From Planctomycetaceae bacterium (GTDB lineage Bacteria; Planctomycetota; Planctomycetia; Pirellulales; Thermoguttaceae): DNA of 64,000 nucleotides. The stretch covers positions 25,984 to 89,983 of the forward strand of contig JAJFVC010000033.1 of NCBI GenBank assembly GCA_021372005.1, in the 5' to 3' direction. Below are positions 1 to 7,636 of the stretch, piece by piece (within the stretch, counting starts at the first letter, position 1; each line of letters begins with the position of its first letter). The notes under the pieces were generated by a model, which saw only the letters and a program-made list of their open reading frames with translations, did no database searches and was not told the DNA's origin. Both the position numbers and the translations under genes were made by a program.

Positions 1-416
1 TGTTGGCCACCGGCTATGCGGCCGATTGGGCCACGGGCCAGATTCGCAACACAACGTCCTCCACGACCGGCCTGACGCTGGGCTACGCGGATGACACGGC
101 CAACAGCACCTTGACGGTCATGGCGACCTATGCCGGCGACTTCAACCTCGACGGCGCGGTCAACACGTTGGACTACGATATTTGGTATGCCAACGCGGGT
201 GCGAGCACGGTGTCCTACGAGTTGGGCGACGCCAACTATGACGGCGCGGTCAACAGCTTGGACTATGATCTGTGGTACGCCAACGCCGGGTTGTCGCTTC
301 CGACCTCCGTCAGCGCGACTCCGGCTCCGGAGCCTGGGACGGTGGCGTTGCTGCTGTCGCTCGTGGCGAGCTTGGGCGGTTATGTCGTCGTTCGACGGCG
401 ACGGAATGTTCTGTAG
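1..416 (+). CDS. Dockerin-type PEP-CTERM secreted protein, C-terminal part
   Basis: The gene begins upstream of the window; about 137 residues are visible. Two tandem dockerin-like calcium-binding repeats can be read (DFNLDGAVNTLDYDIW and DANYDGAVNSLDYDLW, about 30 residues apart), each with the DxNxDGxVNxxD pattern. The chain ends in a PEP-CTERM tail: PEPGT, a hydrophobic stretch, then an RRRR cluster. In this family the tail directs export, exosortase-type processing and surface attachment, while dockerin-like repeats usually mediate protein-protein assembly; both roles are inferred here. The catalytic or binding part lies outside the window, so the function is unknown. Another PEP-CTERM gene follows 89 bp downstream on the same strand. 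Confidence 0.85.
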   Translation, partial: LATGYAADWATGQIRNTTSSTTGLTLGYADDTANSTLTVMATYAGDFNLDGAVNTLDYDIWYANAGASTVSYELGDANYDGAVNSLDYDLWYANAGLSLPTSVSATPAPEPGTVALLLSLVASLGGYVVVRRRRNVL

Positions 417-505
417 TGGAAATCATGCCCGTCGTGTGGCCGGGCGTTGATAAGAGTCATGGGGCCTTATCAAGTGGTGTGTAGTCTTTAGAAAAGGAGC
501 TTTGA

Positions 506-1342
506 ATGATGTGGAGAAGTTTTCTCTGTGTAGCGGCTCTGTTGGGCTTGACGGCCGTTGCGTCGGCTGGCACCGCCGGGTACAACGTGTATCTGACGTA
601 TGCTGGAAGCTATGACGTAAACGGCGATCAGGTGGATGACCTTGCCTCGACGTTGACAACGTCGTCTGGCGGTTCGACGAAGACAACGTTGACGTTGGAC
701 AGCACGGCGGTGGTCCATGCGTTCACCGTTTCGGTGTCGGTGCACGATCTGGCTGCTGGTCAGAACCCGTCGAGTTTCCAGTTTGCCTGCAGCACGACGG
801 GCGGTGTCACGCTTGGCGACGACGCAGCGGACGGCAACGTCAGCGGCGGCAACTATGTCGCGTCCGCTCTTGCTACGAGCCCCCTTGATCCGCCGAAGAT
901 GGGCAACACGACGGTCGGCAGTTCGAATGCGTCCAGTGCGATTCCGTGGGCTGAAAATAGCATCAACCCGCAGAATAACTTCATCTGGATCGCGAAGCGC
1001 GGCAGCACAGAGACCGGCGCTGGCAACGGCACCTACGGCGACTACATCGCCGCGATGGCCGTTGGTCAGAACTCGACTTACGAGATGGGTACGATGTACT
1101 TGTCGACGACCGACGCGGGTGCATTCTCGCTGAGCTTCATCACGAACGCTCAGGGTTACTTTGGCACGCTGACCAACAACCAGGACGGTTTGGCCACGTC
1201 GGCGAACTTGACGTACCTGACCGGCTATCAGGCGGTCGGGGACTCGATCGAGTTCCAGACGGTTCCGGAACCTGGCACGATTGCGTTGCTGTTGAGCGGC
1301 ATGATCGGCCTGGTCGCCTACGCTTGGCGTAAGCGCAAGTAA
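506..1342 (+). CDS. PEP-CTERM sorting-domain protein
   Basis: This 278-residue exported protein starts at ATG 506, nine bases after an AAGGAG ribosome site. Residues 1-21 form a signal peptide ending near VASAG. The body is rich in Ser, Thr, Gly and Asn and shows no recognisable catalytic motif. Residues 253-278 are a textbook PEP-CTERM tail with VPEPGT, a transmembrane stretch and a basic end (RKRK). It is presumably displayed on or released from the cell surface. It follows another PEP-CTERM gene and is closed by a clear intrinsic terminator, so it may be the last gene of its transcript. Function unknown; the class call is firm, a specific role is not supportable. Confidence 0.85.
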   Translation: MMWRSFLCVAALLGLTAVASAGTAGYNVYLTYAGSYDVNGDQVDDLASTLTTSSGGSTKTTLTLDSTAVVHAFTVSVSVHDLAAGQNPSSFQFACSTTGGVTLGDDAADGNVSGGNYVASALATSPLDPPKMGNTTVGSSNASSAIPWAENSINPQNNFIWIAKRGSTETGAGNGTYGDYIAAMAVGQNSTYEMGTMYLSTTDAGAFSLSFITNAQGYFGTLTNNQDGLATSANLTYLTGYQAVGDSIEFQTVPEPGTIALLLSGMIGLVAYAWRKRK

Positions 1343-1360
1343 GAGAGGATTTCGGATTCT

Positions 1361-1403
1361 GGACGGCGGGTGGCCAGTCCATCCGCCGTCCGGAGTCTTT
1401 TTT
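1361..1403 (+). terminator. Intrinsic terminator after the PEP-CTERM gene
   Basis: A 9-bp GC-rich stem (GGACGGCGG at 1361-1369 with CCGCCGTCC at 1383-1391) is followed seven bases later by a run of six T. It lies 18 bp after the stop codon of the upstream gene. Confidence 0.8.
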
Positions 1404-1635
1404 GGCTTTGGCCCGCATTGTGAAAACGGTTTTGCATGGAGGACGCAAAGAGGGCGCGGATCCGCGGGCGTTTCGCGTTCTGTTTGCCTTAGGAGTCGGT
1501 TTTTTATTGAAGTTCAGACGTGGAGAATGGGGCCATCGCCGATGGACGAGTGGTCGGTTTCCGGACTGATCGTCATGGGGTTCACGGTTGCCGTTGGAAT
1601 CTGAACGCCAATAAAAAGTTACAAAGGAACAGGTA

Positions 1636-2790
1636 ATGACTTTTCAAAAAAATCACAAGGGTGTTGTTATGGGATGCCGGTTGTCGGCCTCGCGTAGTGA
1701 GAAGGTCTGCAGCCGACGTCCGCGCGTGATCGCTGGGGACGCTGCTCGCGGCTTTACGTTGGTGGAGCTCTTAGTCGTTATTACGATTATCGGTGTTTTG
1801 ATTTCTTTATTGCTTCCCGCGGTCCAAGCGGCCCGCGAGGCGGCACGCCGCATGCAGTGCATCAACAATGCCAAGCAAATTGCCTTGGCCTGCCATCTGT
1901 ATCACGACGCCAACGGGCGACTCCCGCTCGGCTACGCTTGGGAGGCCCATAAAAAGAACGCCGCCGGCGGTGCAGGCGGTGTCGAAGGCAACTGGCCGTG
2001 GCTCATCAAGGTGTTTGACTTCATGGATCTGAGCGCGGTCACCGCAGAGCTTAATTGGAGCTACGGTTATAACAAACAGGGCGGTGTTGGAGCCGCGACG
2101 CCGGTGCCTTCAAAGGTCTATGCGGTCTTGGGAACGCAGATTCGGTCGTTGCAGTGTCCGTCGGATGCGACCGTGCTGAAAAATTTCGTCGACACCACCG
2201 CGGCGACTTTGCCGCCCGAGGGCCTCGCTCGCGGTTCGTACGCGGGCAACTTCGGTCAAAGCCATCCGAGCGACTTCAAAAATGGACCTGGCGGAGCTAG
2301 CGCTGGCATGGAGACGGAAAACCACGTCGAGGGTCCGTGGGCGTACAACAGCGGGATGAATTTCACCCAGATCAGGGACGGCACGTCCAACACGTTGCTG
2401 CTGTCGGAGTTGATCCCCGGTGGCGAGCTCAGCATTCGAGGCGCGTGGTGGTATCATGAGGGGCCGGTGTTCTTGCAGGAATATACGCCGAACAGCATGG
2501 CGTCTGACAAAGAGCGCACCAACCGTTGCAGCCCGGAAGACAAACTGGACGGGGCTTTGGCTCCTTGCGATGATGGTTCGCTCGGCAAGAATGCGCTGAA
2601 AGTCATTCGGACGGCTCGAAGTTGCCATCCGGGTGGCGTGGTCGTCGGCATGTGCGACGGCAGTTCGCGGTTTATCGGGGATTCGGTCACCATCGGAGTT
2701 TGGCGGGCCATGGGCACGCCGAACGGCATCCCGGCGCCCGCGTCGAACGAGTGGGAGTATCCGGAGGCGACGATCACCGGCGATGAATAG
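1636..2790 (+). CDS. DUF1559 protein with prepilin-type N-terminus
   Basis: This 384-residue protein carries a type IV prepilin-like cleavage/methylation motif, [19 protein letters not shown], at residues 39-57, with the conserved Glu five residues into the mature chain. The following helix and [18 protein letters not shown] segment are typical of the DUF1559 family that is greatly expanded in planctomycetes. The family's C-terminal signature is visible around residues 335-350 ([14 protein letters not shown]). The start at 1636 is backed by AAAGGAACAGG; a long basic n-region precedes the motif, and an in-frame ATG at 1669 is a possible alternative. Such proteins are thought to be pseudopilin-like or surface proteins, but their role is not established. 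A small lipoprotein follows 61 bp downstream, a frequent arrangement for this family. Confidence 0.9.
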   Translation: MTFQKNHKGVVMGCRLSASRSEKVCSRRPRVIAGDAARGFTLVELLVVITIIGVLISLLLPAVQAAREAARRMQCINNAKQIALACHLYHDANGRLPLGYAWEAHKKNAAGGAGGVEGNWPWLIKVFDFMDLSAVTAELNWSYGYNKQGGVGAATPVPSKVYAVLGTQIRSLQCPSDATVLKNFVDTTAATLPPEGLARGSYAGNFGQSHPSDFKNGPGGASAGMETENHVEGPWAYNSGMNFTQIRDGTSNTLLLSELIPGGELSIRGAWWYHEGPVFLQEYTPNSMASDKERTNRCSPEDKLDGALAPCDDGSLGKNALKVIRTARSCHPGGVVVGMCDGSSRFIGDSVTIGVWRAMGTPNGIPAPASNEWEYPEATITGDE

Positions 2791-2851
2791 CGACGGACAA
2801 CGGCTGGATTAGTTTAAGGAAAAGAAAGATTGCCACAGGAGGTGCGAAAAC

Positions 2852-3280
2852 ATGATGTTGGATAAAAAGCGTTGGATTGCCTGGACGGTGGTGGGGTTGG
2901 CGATGGTCGCAACGGTCGGATGCCGGCGCGGCGACAACCGGCAAGCGCTCCATGGCACGGTGATGATGGACGGCAATCTGTTGGCCGACGGGTCGATCAG
3001 TTTCCGCCCGGCGCCGGGCTTCGAGGGCGGGACGTCGGGAGCCATGATCAACAAGGATGGAGAGTTCTCGATTCCGGCCGCCAAGGGACTATTGCCCGGC
3101 AAGTATCTCGTCACCGTTCAGGTGTGGCGAGATACGGATCAGACGTTTACGACGGATGCCGGAACGATTGAAAAGATTCGAGCTCCGCTTCCGTACAAAG
3201 AACACGGCAAGTTGGAGGTGGAGGTAGTCGCCGGAGGCGACAATCGATTTGAGTTGAAGTTGACCGGCGTCAAAAAATAA
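2852..3280 (+). CDS. Small lipoprotein with carboxypeptidase-regulatory-like fold
   Basis: This 142-residue protein has a signal peptide ending in a lipobox (VATVGC, Cys24), so it should be lipidated and membrane anchored. The mature part resembles the transthyretin-like or carboxypeptidase-regulatory fold seen in many planctomycete lipoproteins: a GTVMMDGNLLADGSISFRP strand pair, a GEFSIPAAKG strand and GKYLVTVQV. No active site is expected. The start at 2852 is preceded by CAGGAGGTG. It sits directly after the DUF1559 gene on the same strand and is probably cotranscribed with it. Function unknown; a structural or ligand-holding role is only inference. Confidence 0.8.
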   Translation: MMLDKKRWIAWTVVGLAMVATVGCRRGDNRQALHGTVMMDGNLLADGSISFRPAPGFEGGTSGAMINKDGEFSIPAAKGLLPGKYLVTVQVWRDTDQTFTTDAGTIEKIRAPLPYKEHGKLEVEVVAGGDNRFELKLTGVKK

Positions 3281-3326
3281 AACTAAGGGGCGTCGCTAGT
3301 AACGCAAAAGCATCAGGAGAGGCAGT

Positions 3327-4685
3327 ATGGGTCGGGTCGGTCTGCGTCTGTTTATCGGTCTATTGGGATCGCTTGCGGCGATGGCGTCGGCCTCCGCGGC
3401 GGACGTAACCTCGGTGTTCAACTACACGTCCACGGTGTCGTCGGACACCAATGGGGCCTTGGACCTGACGGCGGAGTTGAACTACGACAGCACTCTGACC
3501 AACGCGCCGATCATGGTGTTGATGCACGGCTATTCGACCCCGACCGGATATTCGGCCGTTCGCACCCAGGCGCAGCGGCTTCGCGACGAAGGCTTCTTTG
3601 TGATTTCCGTATCGCTGCGAGGCCGTGACGGCTCGGACGGCGTTCGCGATTCGGGCGGCGTCGAAATCTACGATATCTACGACGCCGTCGAGGCGGTTAA
3701 GAAGACGTATGCCTCTCATACGGACACGGCGAGCGTCAGCATCACCGGCGTCTCGGGCGGCGGCGGCAACGTCATGTCCGCCTTGACTAAGTTCCCCGAT
3801 TATTTCCGAGTTGGCGCTTCGTATTTCGGCATGTCCGATTACGGATACGACTCGACCAATGGCTGGTACAACAACGGCGCCAACTCTGGTGGGAAGCGAA
3901 CCACGGAGTTGGACAGGGATATCGGAAACCCGAACACGGGCGGCTCTGCGGTGCTCGACCGCTACATGGCCCGGGCGTCGAATCTGGCCTCGAAAAACAA
4001 CCCGTACACCGAGATCCATCTGTTCGTCAATGCGAACGAGCCGATCTGCCCGGTGGTCAATGACACCAGCTACAAGAACAACGCGGTGGCCGCGGCGTCG
4101 TATGCGGGCGAGTTCGACAACATCACGGTTCATATCGGCGAGGCGGGCACGTATTACGATTTCGATGGCGACGGTGTCAACGATTCCAACGAGCAGCAAT
4201 ATTGGCCGCACGGCGCGCCGACCGCGGACCAGCAAGCGTCGAGCGAGTCGTGGTACGTTCAGCGGCTGCTGAACGGCGAGATTGCTCAGCCCGTGCTGAA
4301 CTCGTCGGACGATCTCTATGTGGCCGGCTTCGTGAAGACCACGCCGTTTGAGTTCTGGTTGGGCGACGGTCAGAATGCCGCGGGCGATCTGACCTACAGC
4401 TTGTCGTCGACCAGCAAAACGTTCCACTTGGAGGTGCTCAGCAGCGATCTGTCGGTTGCCAGTTCGCTCAAAGTGGACACCGAGGACATGGAAGGCAAGG
4501 AGATCCAAGTATTGCTGGACGGCGAGTTGGTCGACACGTTCACCGGCGGCGACGTCTATCAATATGCGGGACTGGTGGATGGTTCGACCGTCACCTTCTC
4601 CGTTGTGCCGGAGCCGGGAACCTGTGCCTTGTTGGCGGCGGGCGCGGCGGCCTTCGGGATGTGGAGAATTCGGCGACGTCGCTAA
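3327..4685 (+). CDS. Secreted alpha/beta hydrolase with PEP-CTERM tail
   Basis: This 452-residue protein has a signal peptide (cleavage near ASAAD, residue 25). An alpha/beta-hydrolase region follows, with an oxyanion-type HGYS motif near residue 65 and a nucleophile elbow GVSGG near residue 142. An insert around residue 275 has a calcium-site-like DFDGDGVND segment shortly before WPHG, which could hold the catalytic His. The second half (about 320-425) looks like a beta-rich accessory domain, and VPEPGT plus a hydrophobic stretch and RIRRRR closes the protein. It is therefore a putative surface-anchored esterase or peptidase, substrate unknown. Ribosome site CAGGAGAGG lies before 3327. The acidic triad member cannot be placed by eye. 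Confidence 0.8.
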   Translation: MGRVGLRLFIGLLGSLAAMASASAADVTSVFNYTSTVSSDTNGALDLTAELNYDSTLTNAPIMVLMHGYSTPTGYSAVRTQAQRLRDEGFFVISVSLRGRDGSDGVRDSGGVEIYDIYDAVEAVKKTYASHTDTASVSITGVSGGGGNVMSALTKFPDYFRVGASYFGMSDYGYDSTNGWYNNGANSGGKRTTELDRDIGNPNTGGSAVLDRYMARASNLASKNNPYTEIHLFVNANEPICPVVNDTSYKNNAVAAASYAGEFDNITVHIGEAGTYYDFDGDGVNDSNEQQYWPHGAPTADQQASSESWYVQRLLNGEIAQPVLNSSDDLYVAGFVKTTPFEFWLGDGQNAAGDLTYSLSSTSKTFHLEVLSSDLSVASSLKVDTEDMEGKEIQVLLDGELVDTFTGGDVYQYAGLVDGSTVTFSVVPEPGTCALLAAGAAAFGMWRIRRRR

Positions 4686-4987
4686 TTGGGCCTGCGCCGC
4701 AGGGCAATCGTCGGTGGGCGGTTGCGCCGGTTGAGCGGTCCGTAGCCTTTTGGATTGTCTTTGGTTTTGTTGAGGTGCGGTTTTTACGCATAGCCCCCAG
4801 TTGCTCCCGGCTAGGGTTGTCGTCGCGGCGTCGTTTCTGGTGGTCGTGGTGAGACGATTGGACGCGGCGGGTCGTGTGTTACGGGGGCGGTTCGGCGTTG
4901 GGAAGCGACGAGACGCGTTTCTGGGCCGCTCGGCTTTTGCGTTCGGCGGGATGTGTTATGATTGGACAATCAGGAGGTCCGTTGGAC
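4686..4987. other. Intergenic region before the AraC-type regulator
   Basis: About 300 bp without a convincing gene. Short frames here lack ribosome sites and have no recognisable protein features. I see no clear hairpin or promoter; the AGGAGG at 4972-4977 serves the regulator starting at 4988. Confidence 0.5.
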
Positions 4988-5824
4988 ATGGCACGTCGAA
5001 CTGATTCCGCGTCGACCGCCACGTCGCAAGATTACGATCGTTTTGATGCCACGGTCGATTCGATCGGGTTTGTTATGCGGCGAAACTCGACGTCCGATTG
5101 GGCGATCACCGATGTGGTGACTCGGCGCTATTACGTGTTGGCCTATGCGGTGTCGGGTTGCGCCACGTATTGTTGTCCAGAGGAGACGTTTCCGGTTTCG
5201 GCGGGGGAGCTCTTATTTTTTCCGAAGGGCTTGATGCACTCGGCGACGACCGACACCGGTTCGCCATGGGCGTTTTTCTCGACCACGTTTGAATTGCGCG
5301 TTGGGCGGCCGGAGGTGCGAAAGGTCCTCAGGGAGTTGCCGTTTCACAAGGCGATGCCGAACACGAGCGAGCTGTACGGATTGTTTTGTGAATTGGAGCG
5401 GCTCTGGATCGGTCGGGAAGCGGGTTTCATGTTGCGGTGTCGGAGCATCCTGCTTCAGGTGCTGCACATGTATGTGCGCAATTGTTGCGGCGAGGTGTCG
5501 CCGGTCCCCCACGCCAGAAAGTTGGCGTCGATTGTGGCGATGCTCCAAACCAATCATGAACGCATTTTCTCGTACGAAGAGCTTGCGAAAATGGTGGAGC
5601 TTAGCCCGTCGCGGTTCAAATCCTTGTTCCGCGCCTATACGGGGCGCTCGGTGGTGCAATATCAAAACTGGTTGCGAATCAATCGGGCGAAAGACCTCTT
5701 GCTCAGCGGCGAGTATTCCGTCACGGAAGCGGCGAAAAACGTCGGATTTCCGGACGTCTTCTATTTCAGCCGGTTGTTCCGAAAACTGACGGGTTACAAT
5801 CCGTCGTATTTTCGGAATCAGTAG
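4988..5824 (+). CDS. AraC-family transcriptional regulator
   Basis: A 278-residue regulator. The frame is open further upstream, but ATG 4988 follows AGGAGG (4972-4977) and gives the usual family length. Residues about 45-110 look like an AraC-type cupin sensor domain (YYVLAYAVSG, then FPVSAGELLFFPKG and MHSATT). Residues 177-276 form the paired helix-turn-helix DNA-binding domain, with the diagnostic FSYEELAKMVELSPSRFKSL first helix pair and VGFPDVFYFSRLFRKLTGYNP at the end. AraC proteins of this layout usually respond to a sugar and activate neighbouring genes. The genes downstream on the same strand encode secreted putative carbohydrate-active proteins, so it is the likely controller of that locus (inference). 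Confidence 0.92.
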   Translation: MARRTDSASTATSQDYDRFDATVDSIGFVMRRNSTSDWAITDVVTRRYYVLAYAVSGCATYCCPEETFPVSAGELLFFPKGLMHSATTDTGSPWAFFSTTFELRVGRPEVRKVLRELPFHKAMPNTSELYGLFCELERLWIGREAGFMLRCRSILLQVLHMYVRNCCGEVSPVPHARKLASIVAMLQTNHERIFSYEELAKMVELSPSRFKSLFRAYTGRSVVQYQNWLRINRAKDLLLSGEYSVTEAAKNVGFPDVFYFSRLFRKLTGYNPSYFRNQ

Positions 5825-5991
5825 AGCGTCCGAGTCGCGGCCTGTCGGACCGGGGACGGCGAATTGTGTAAAAAGTTGGCCCACGGTCTATGGCAGGTTC
5901 CACGAATTTCGGCCATCATAGAGTTCGTCATTCCCGCCTAAAACGTCCCACCCCGTTGCAAGAAACTTCTAGTCGAGGAGGTTGGAGAAAC

Positions 5992-7572
5992 ATGATGATT
6001 CCGCTGAAGACGCGTTCTCGAATGCACCATTCCGTTTTGGCTTGGAAATTCCGTGAGTCGTCGATTGTGGCGGGCAAGCTGTTTTGTCGGCTTGGGCTCG
6101 GAATGGCGGTTTTGCTCGGTTGGGCGTCGATGGTTTCGGCGGACCCGACGTCGTCGGGCGAGAAACGTCTGACGGCCCGAGTGTATAACTCGGGGTTCGC
6201 TTCCGATCACGACACGTTCAATGGGATGGGCACGGCGAGCGACGGCTGTGTGTATTATGTGCTGTGCAGCGAGTCGACGGACGTGGGCGGGCAGATGTTC
6301 CGTTTCGATCCGGCCACCGGACAGACCCGGCATCTGGGCGACCTGACCGAGGCGTGCGGCGAAAAAGGACTGAAGACGATTCCGCAAGGCAAGAGCCACG
6401 TGGTGTTCGTCGAGTCGGATGGGAAATTGTATTTCTCGACGCATTTGGCTTACTATCGTCCGGGCAGCGCGAACAACAAGAATAACAAGGAGCAGATTGC
6501 TCCGCCGCCGGCGGGTTACAAGCCGTATCCCGGCGGGCATTTCTTATCGTATGACATGAAGAGCGGCAAGTTCCAGCGTTTGGCTTCTGCGCCGCACGGC
6601 GAAGGCATCATCACGATGACGATGGATCCGCAGCGAGGACGGCTTTACGGTTTGACGTGGCCGCACGGTTATTTTCTGCGATACGATTTGGCGAAGAAAG
6701 ACTTGAAGCAATTTGGCCCGGTGGCCGGTCAGGGTGAGGTGGGCGAGGGCGTCAATTTTTGTCCGGTGTGCCGCGCGATCGTGGTGGACCCGCGCGACGG
6801 GTCGGTGTATATGACGGTGATTTCGGGCGATATTCTTCGCTATCGGATCGACAGCGATACGTTGGAGAAGGTGCCCGGCGTTGATCTGCGCAAGGACTAT
6901 TTCGGCGTCACGGACATCACGAAGCCGGGGCAGATGGGCTACAATTGGCGACAGGCTTTTTGGCATCCGACCGAAAACGTGATCTACGCGTTGCATGGGA
7001 ACTCGGGGTATTTGTTGCGATTTGATCCGCAGGCCAAGCAGGTCGACGTTCTGGACCGCATGACGTCGTCCGCCTCGAAACGCACCGGCATGCACGACCG
7101 ATATCGGTACGGCTATTTGGGTTTCACGTTGGGGCCGGATCAGCATACGGCCTATTATTTGACGGGCGGTCCGATTCCCGCAGGCCAACAGCCGCCGTTG
7201 CGTTCCGACGTGGCGGAAGAGAAACGGGAGAACCTGCATTTGGTGACGTACGATCTTCGGACGAACGAATGTACGGATCATGGGAGCATCTTTTTGGAGG
7301 ACGGCCAGCGGCCCGTATGCACGCATTCCATCGCGGTCACGTCGGACGGCACCGTGTATGCGGTGGCTCGGATGTTCCGCCACGGACAATGGGAGCGCGA
7401 CCTGATTTCGATTCCGCCGTGCGTTCCGCAGTCGAAAACCGGTTCGGCGGTCGCTTCAGGTCGGGATGTCGAATGCCGAGAGACGTTGCGAGGCGCGAAG
7501 CGGATTCGGAACGCCTCCGACGAACGGCCCGCCAAGAAACTTGTGACGCCGCTCACCAAACACGCTCGATAG
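5992..7572 (+). CDS. Secreted beta-propeller-like protein, function unknown
   Basis: A 526-residue exported protein. The start ATG 5992 is chosen because GAGGAGG lies just upstream; the frame is open earlier but has no ribosome site. A long basic n-region precedes a hydrophobic signal segment ending near MVSADP (about residue 50). The rest is built of repeated blades with D-G-x-V/L-Y-type turns (SDGCVYYV, SDGKLYFS, RGRLYGL, DGSVYMTV, ENVIYALHG, SDGTVYAVA). This is typical of six- to eight-bladed propellers such as lactonase, SMP-30 or NHL-like folds. No metal-binding or catalytic set can be assigned. It lies between the AraC regulator and glycosidase-like genes, so a role in handling a glycan product is plausible but unproven. 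Confidence 0.7.
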   Translation: MMIPLKTRSRMHHSVLAWKFRESSIVAGKLFCRLGLGMAVLLGWASMVSADPTSSGEKRLTARVYNSGFASDHDTFNGMGTASDGCVYYVLCSESTDVGGQMFRFDPATGQTRHLGDLTEACGEKGLKTIPQGKSHVVFVESDGKLYFSTHLAYYRPGSANNKNNKEQIAPPPAGYKPYPGGHFLSYDMKSGKFQRLASAPHGEGIITMTMDPQRGRLYGLTWPHGYFLRYDLAKKDLKQFGPVAGQGEVGEGVNFCPVCRAIVVDPRDGSVYMTVISGDILRYRIDSDTLEKVPGVDLRKDYFGVTDITKPGQMGYNWRQAFWHPTENVIYALHGNSGYLLRFDPQAKQVDVLDRMTSSASKRTGMHDRYRYGYLGFTLGPDQHTAYYLTGGPIPAGQQPPLRSDVAEEKRENLHLVTYDLRTNECTDHGSIFLEDGQRPVCTHSIAVTSDGTVYAVARMFRHGQWERDLISIPPCVPQSKTGSAVASGRDVECRETLRGAKRIRNASDERPAKKLVTPLTKHAR

Positions 7573-7636
7573 TTCGACCGTGTGATGCGGCGGTGTTCTT
7601 GGGCGGCGTTGTCCTGGGGCCGGCAGGAGTTGGAGT

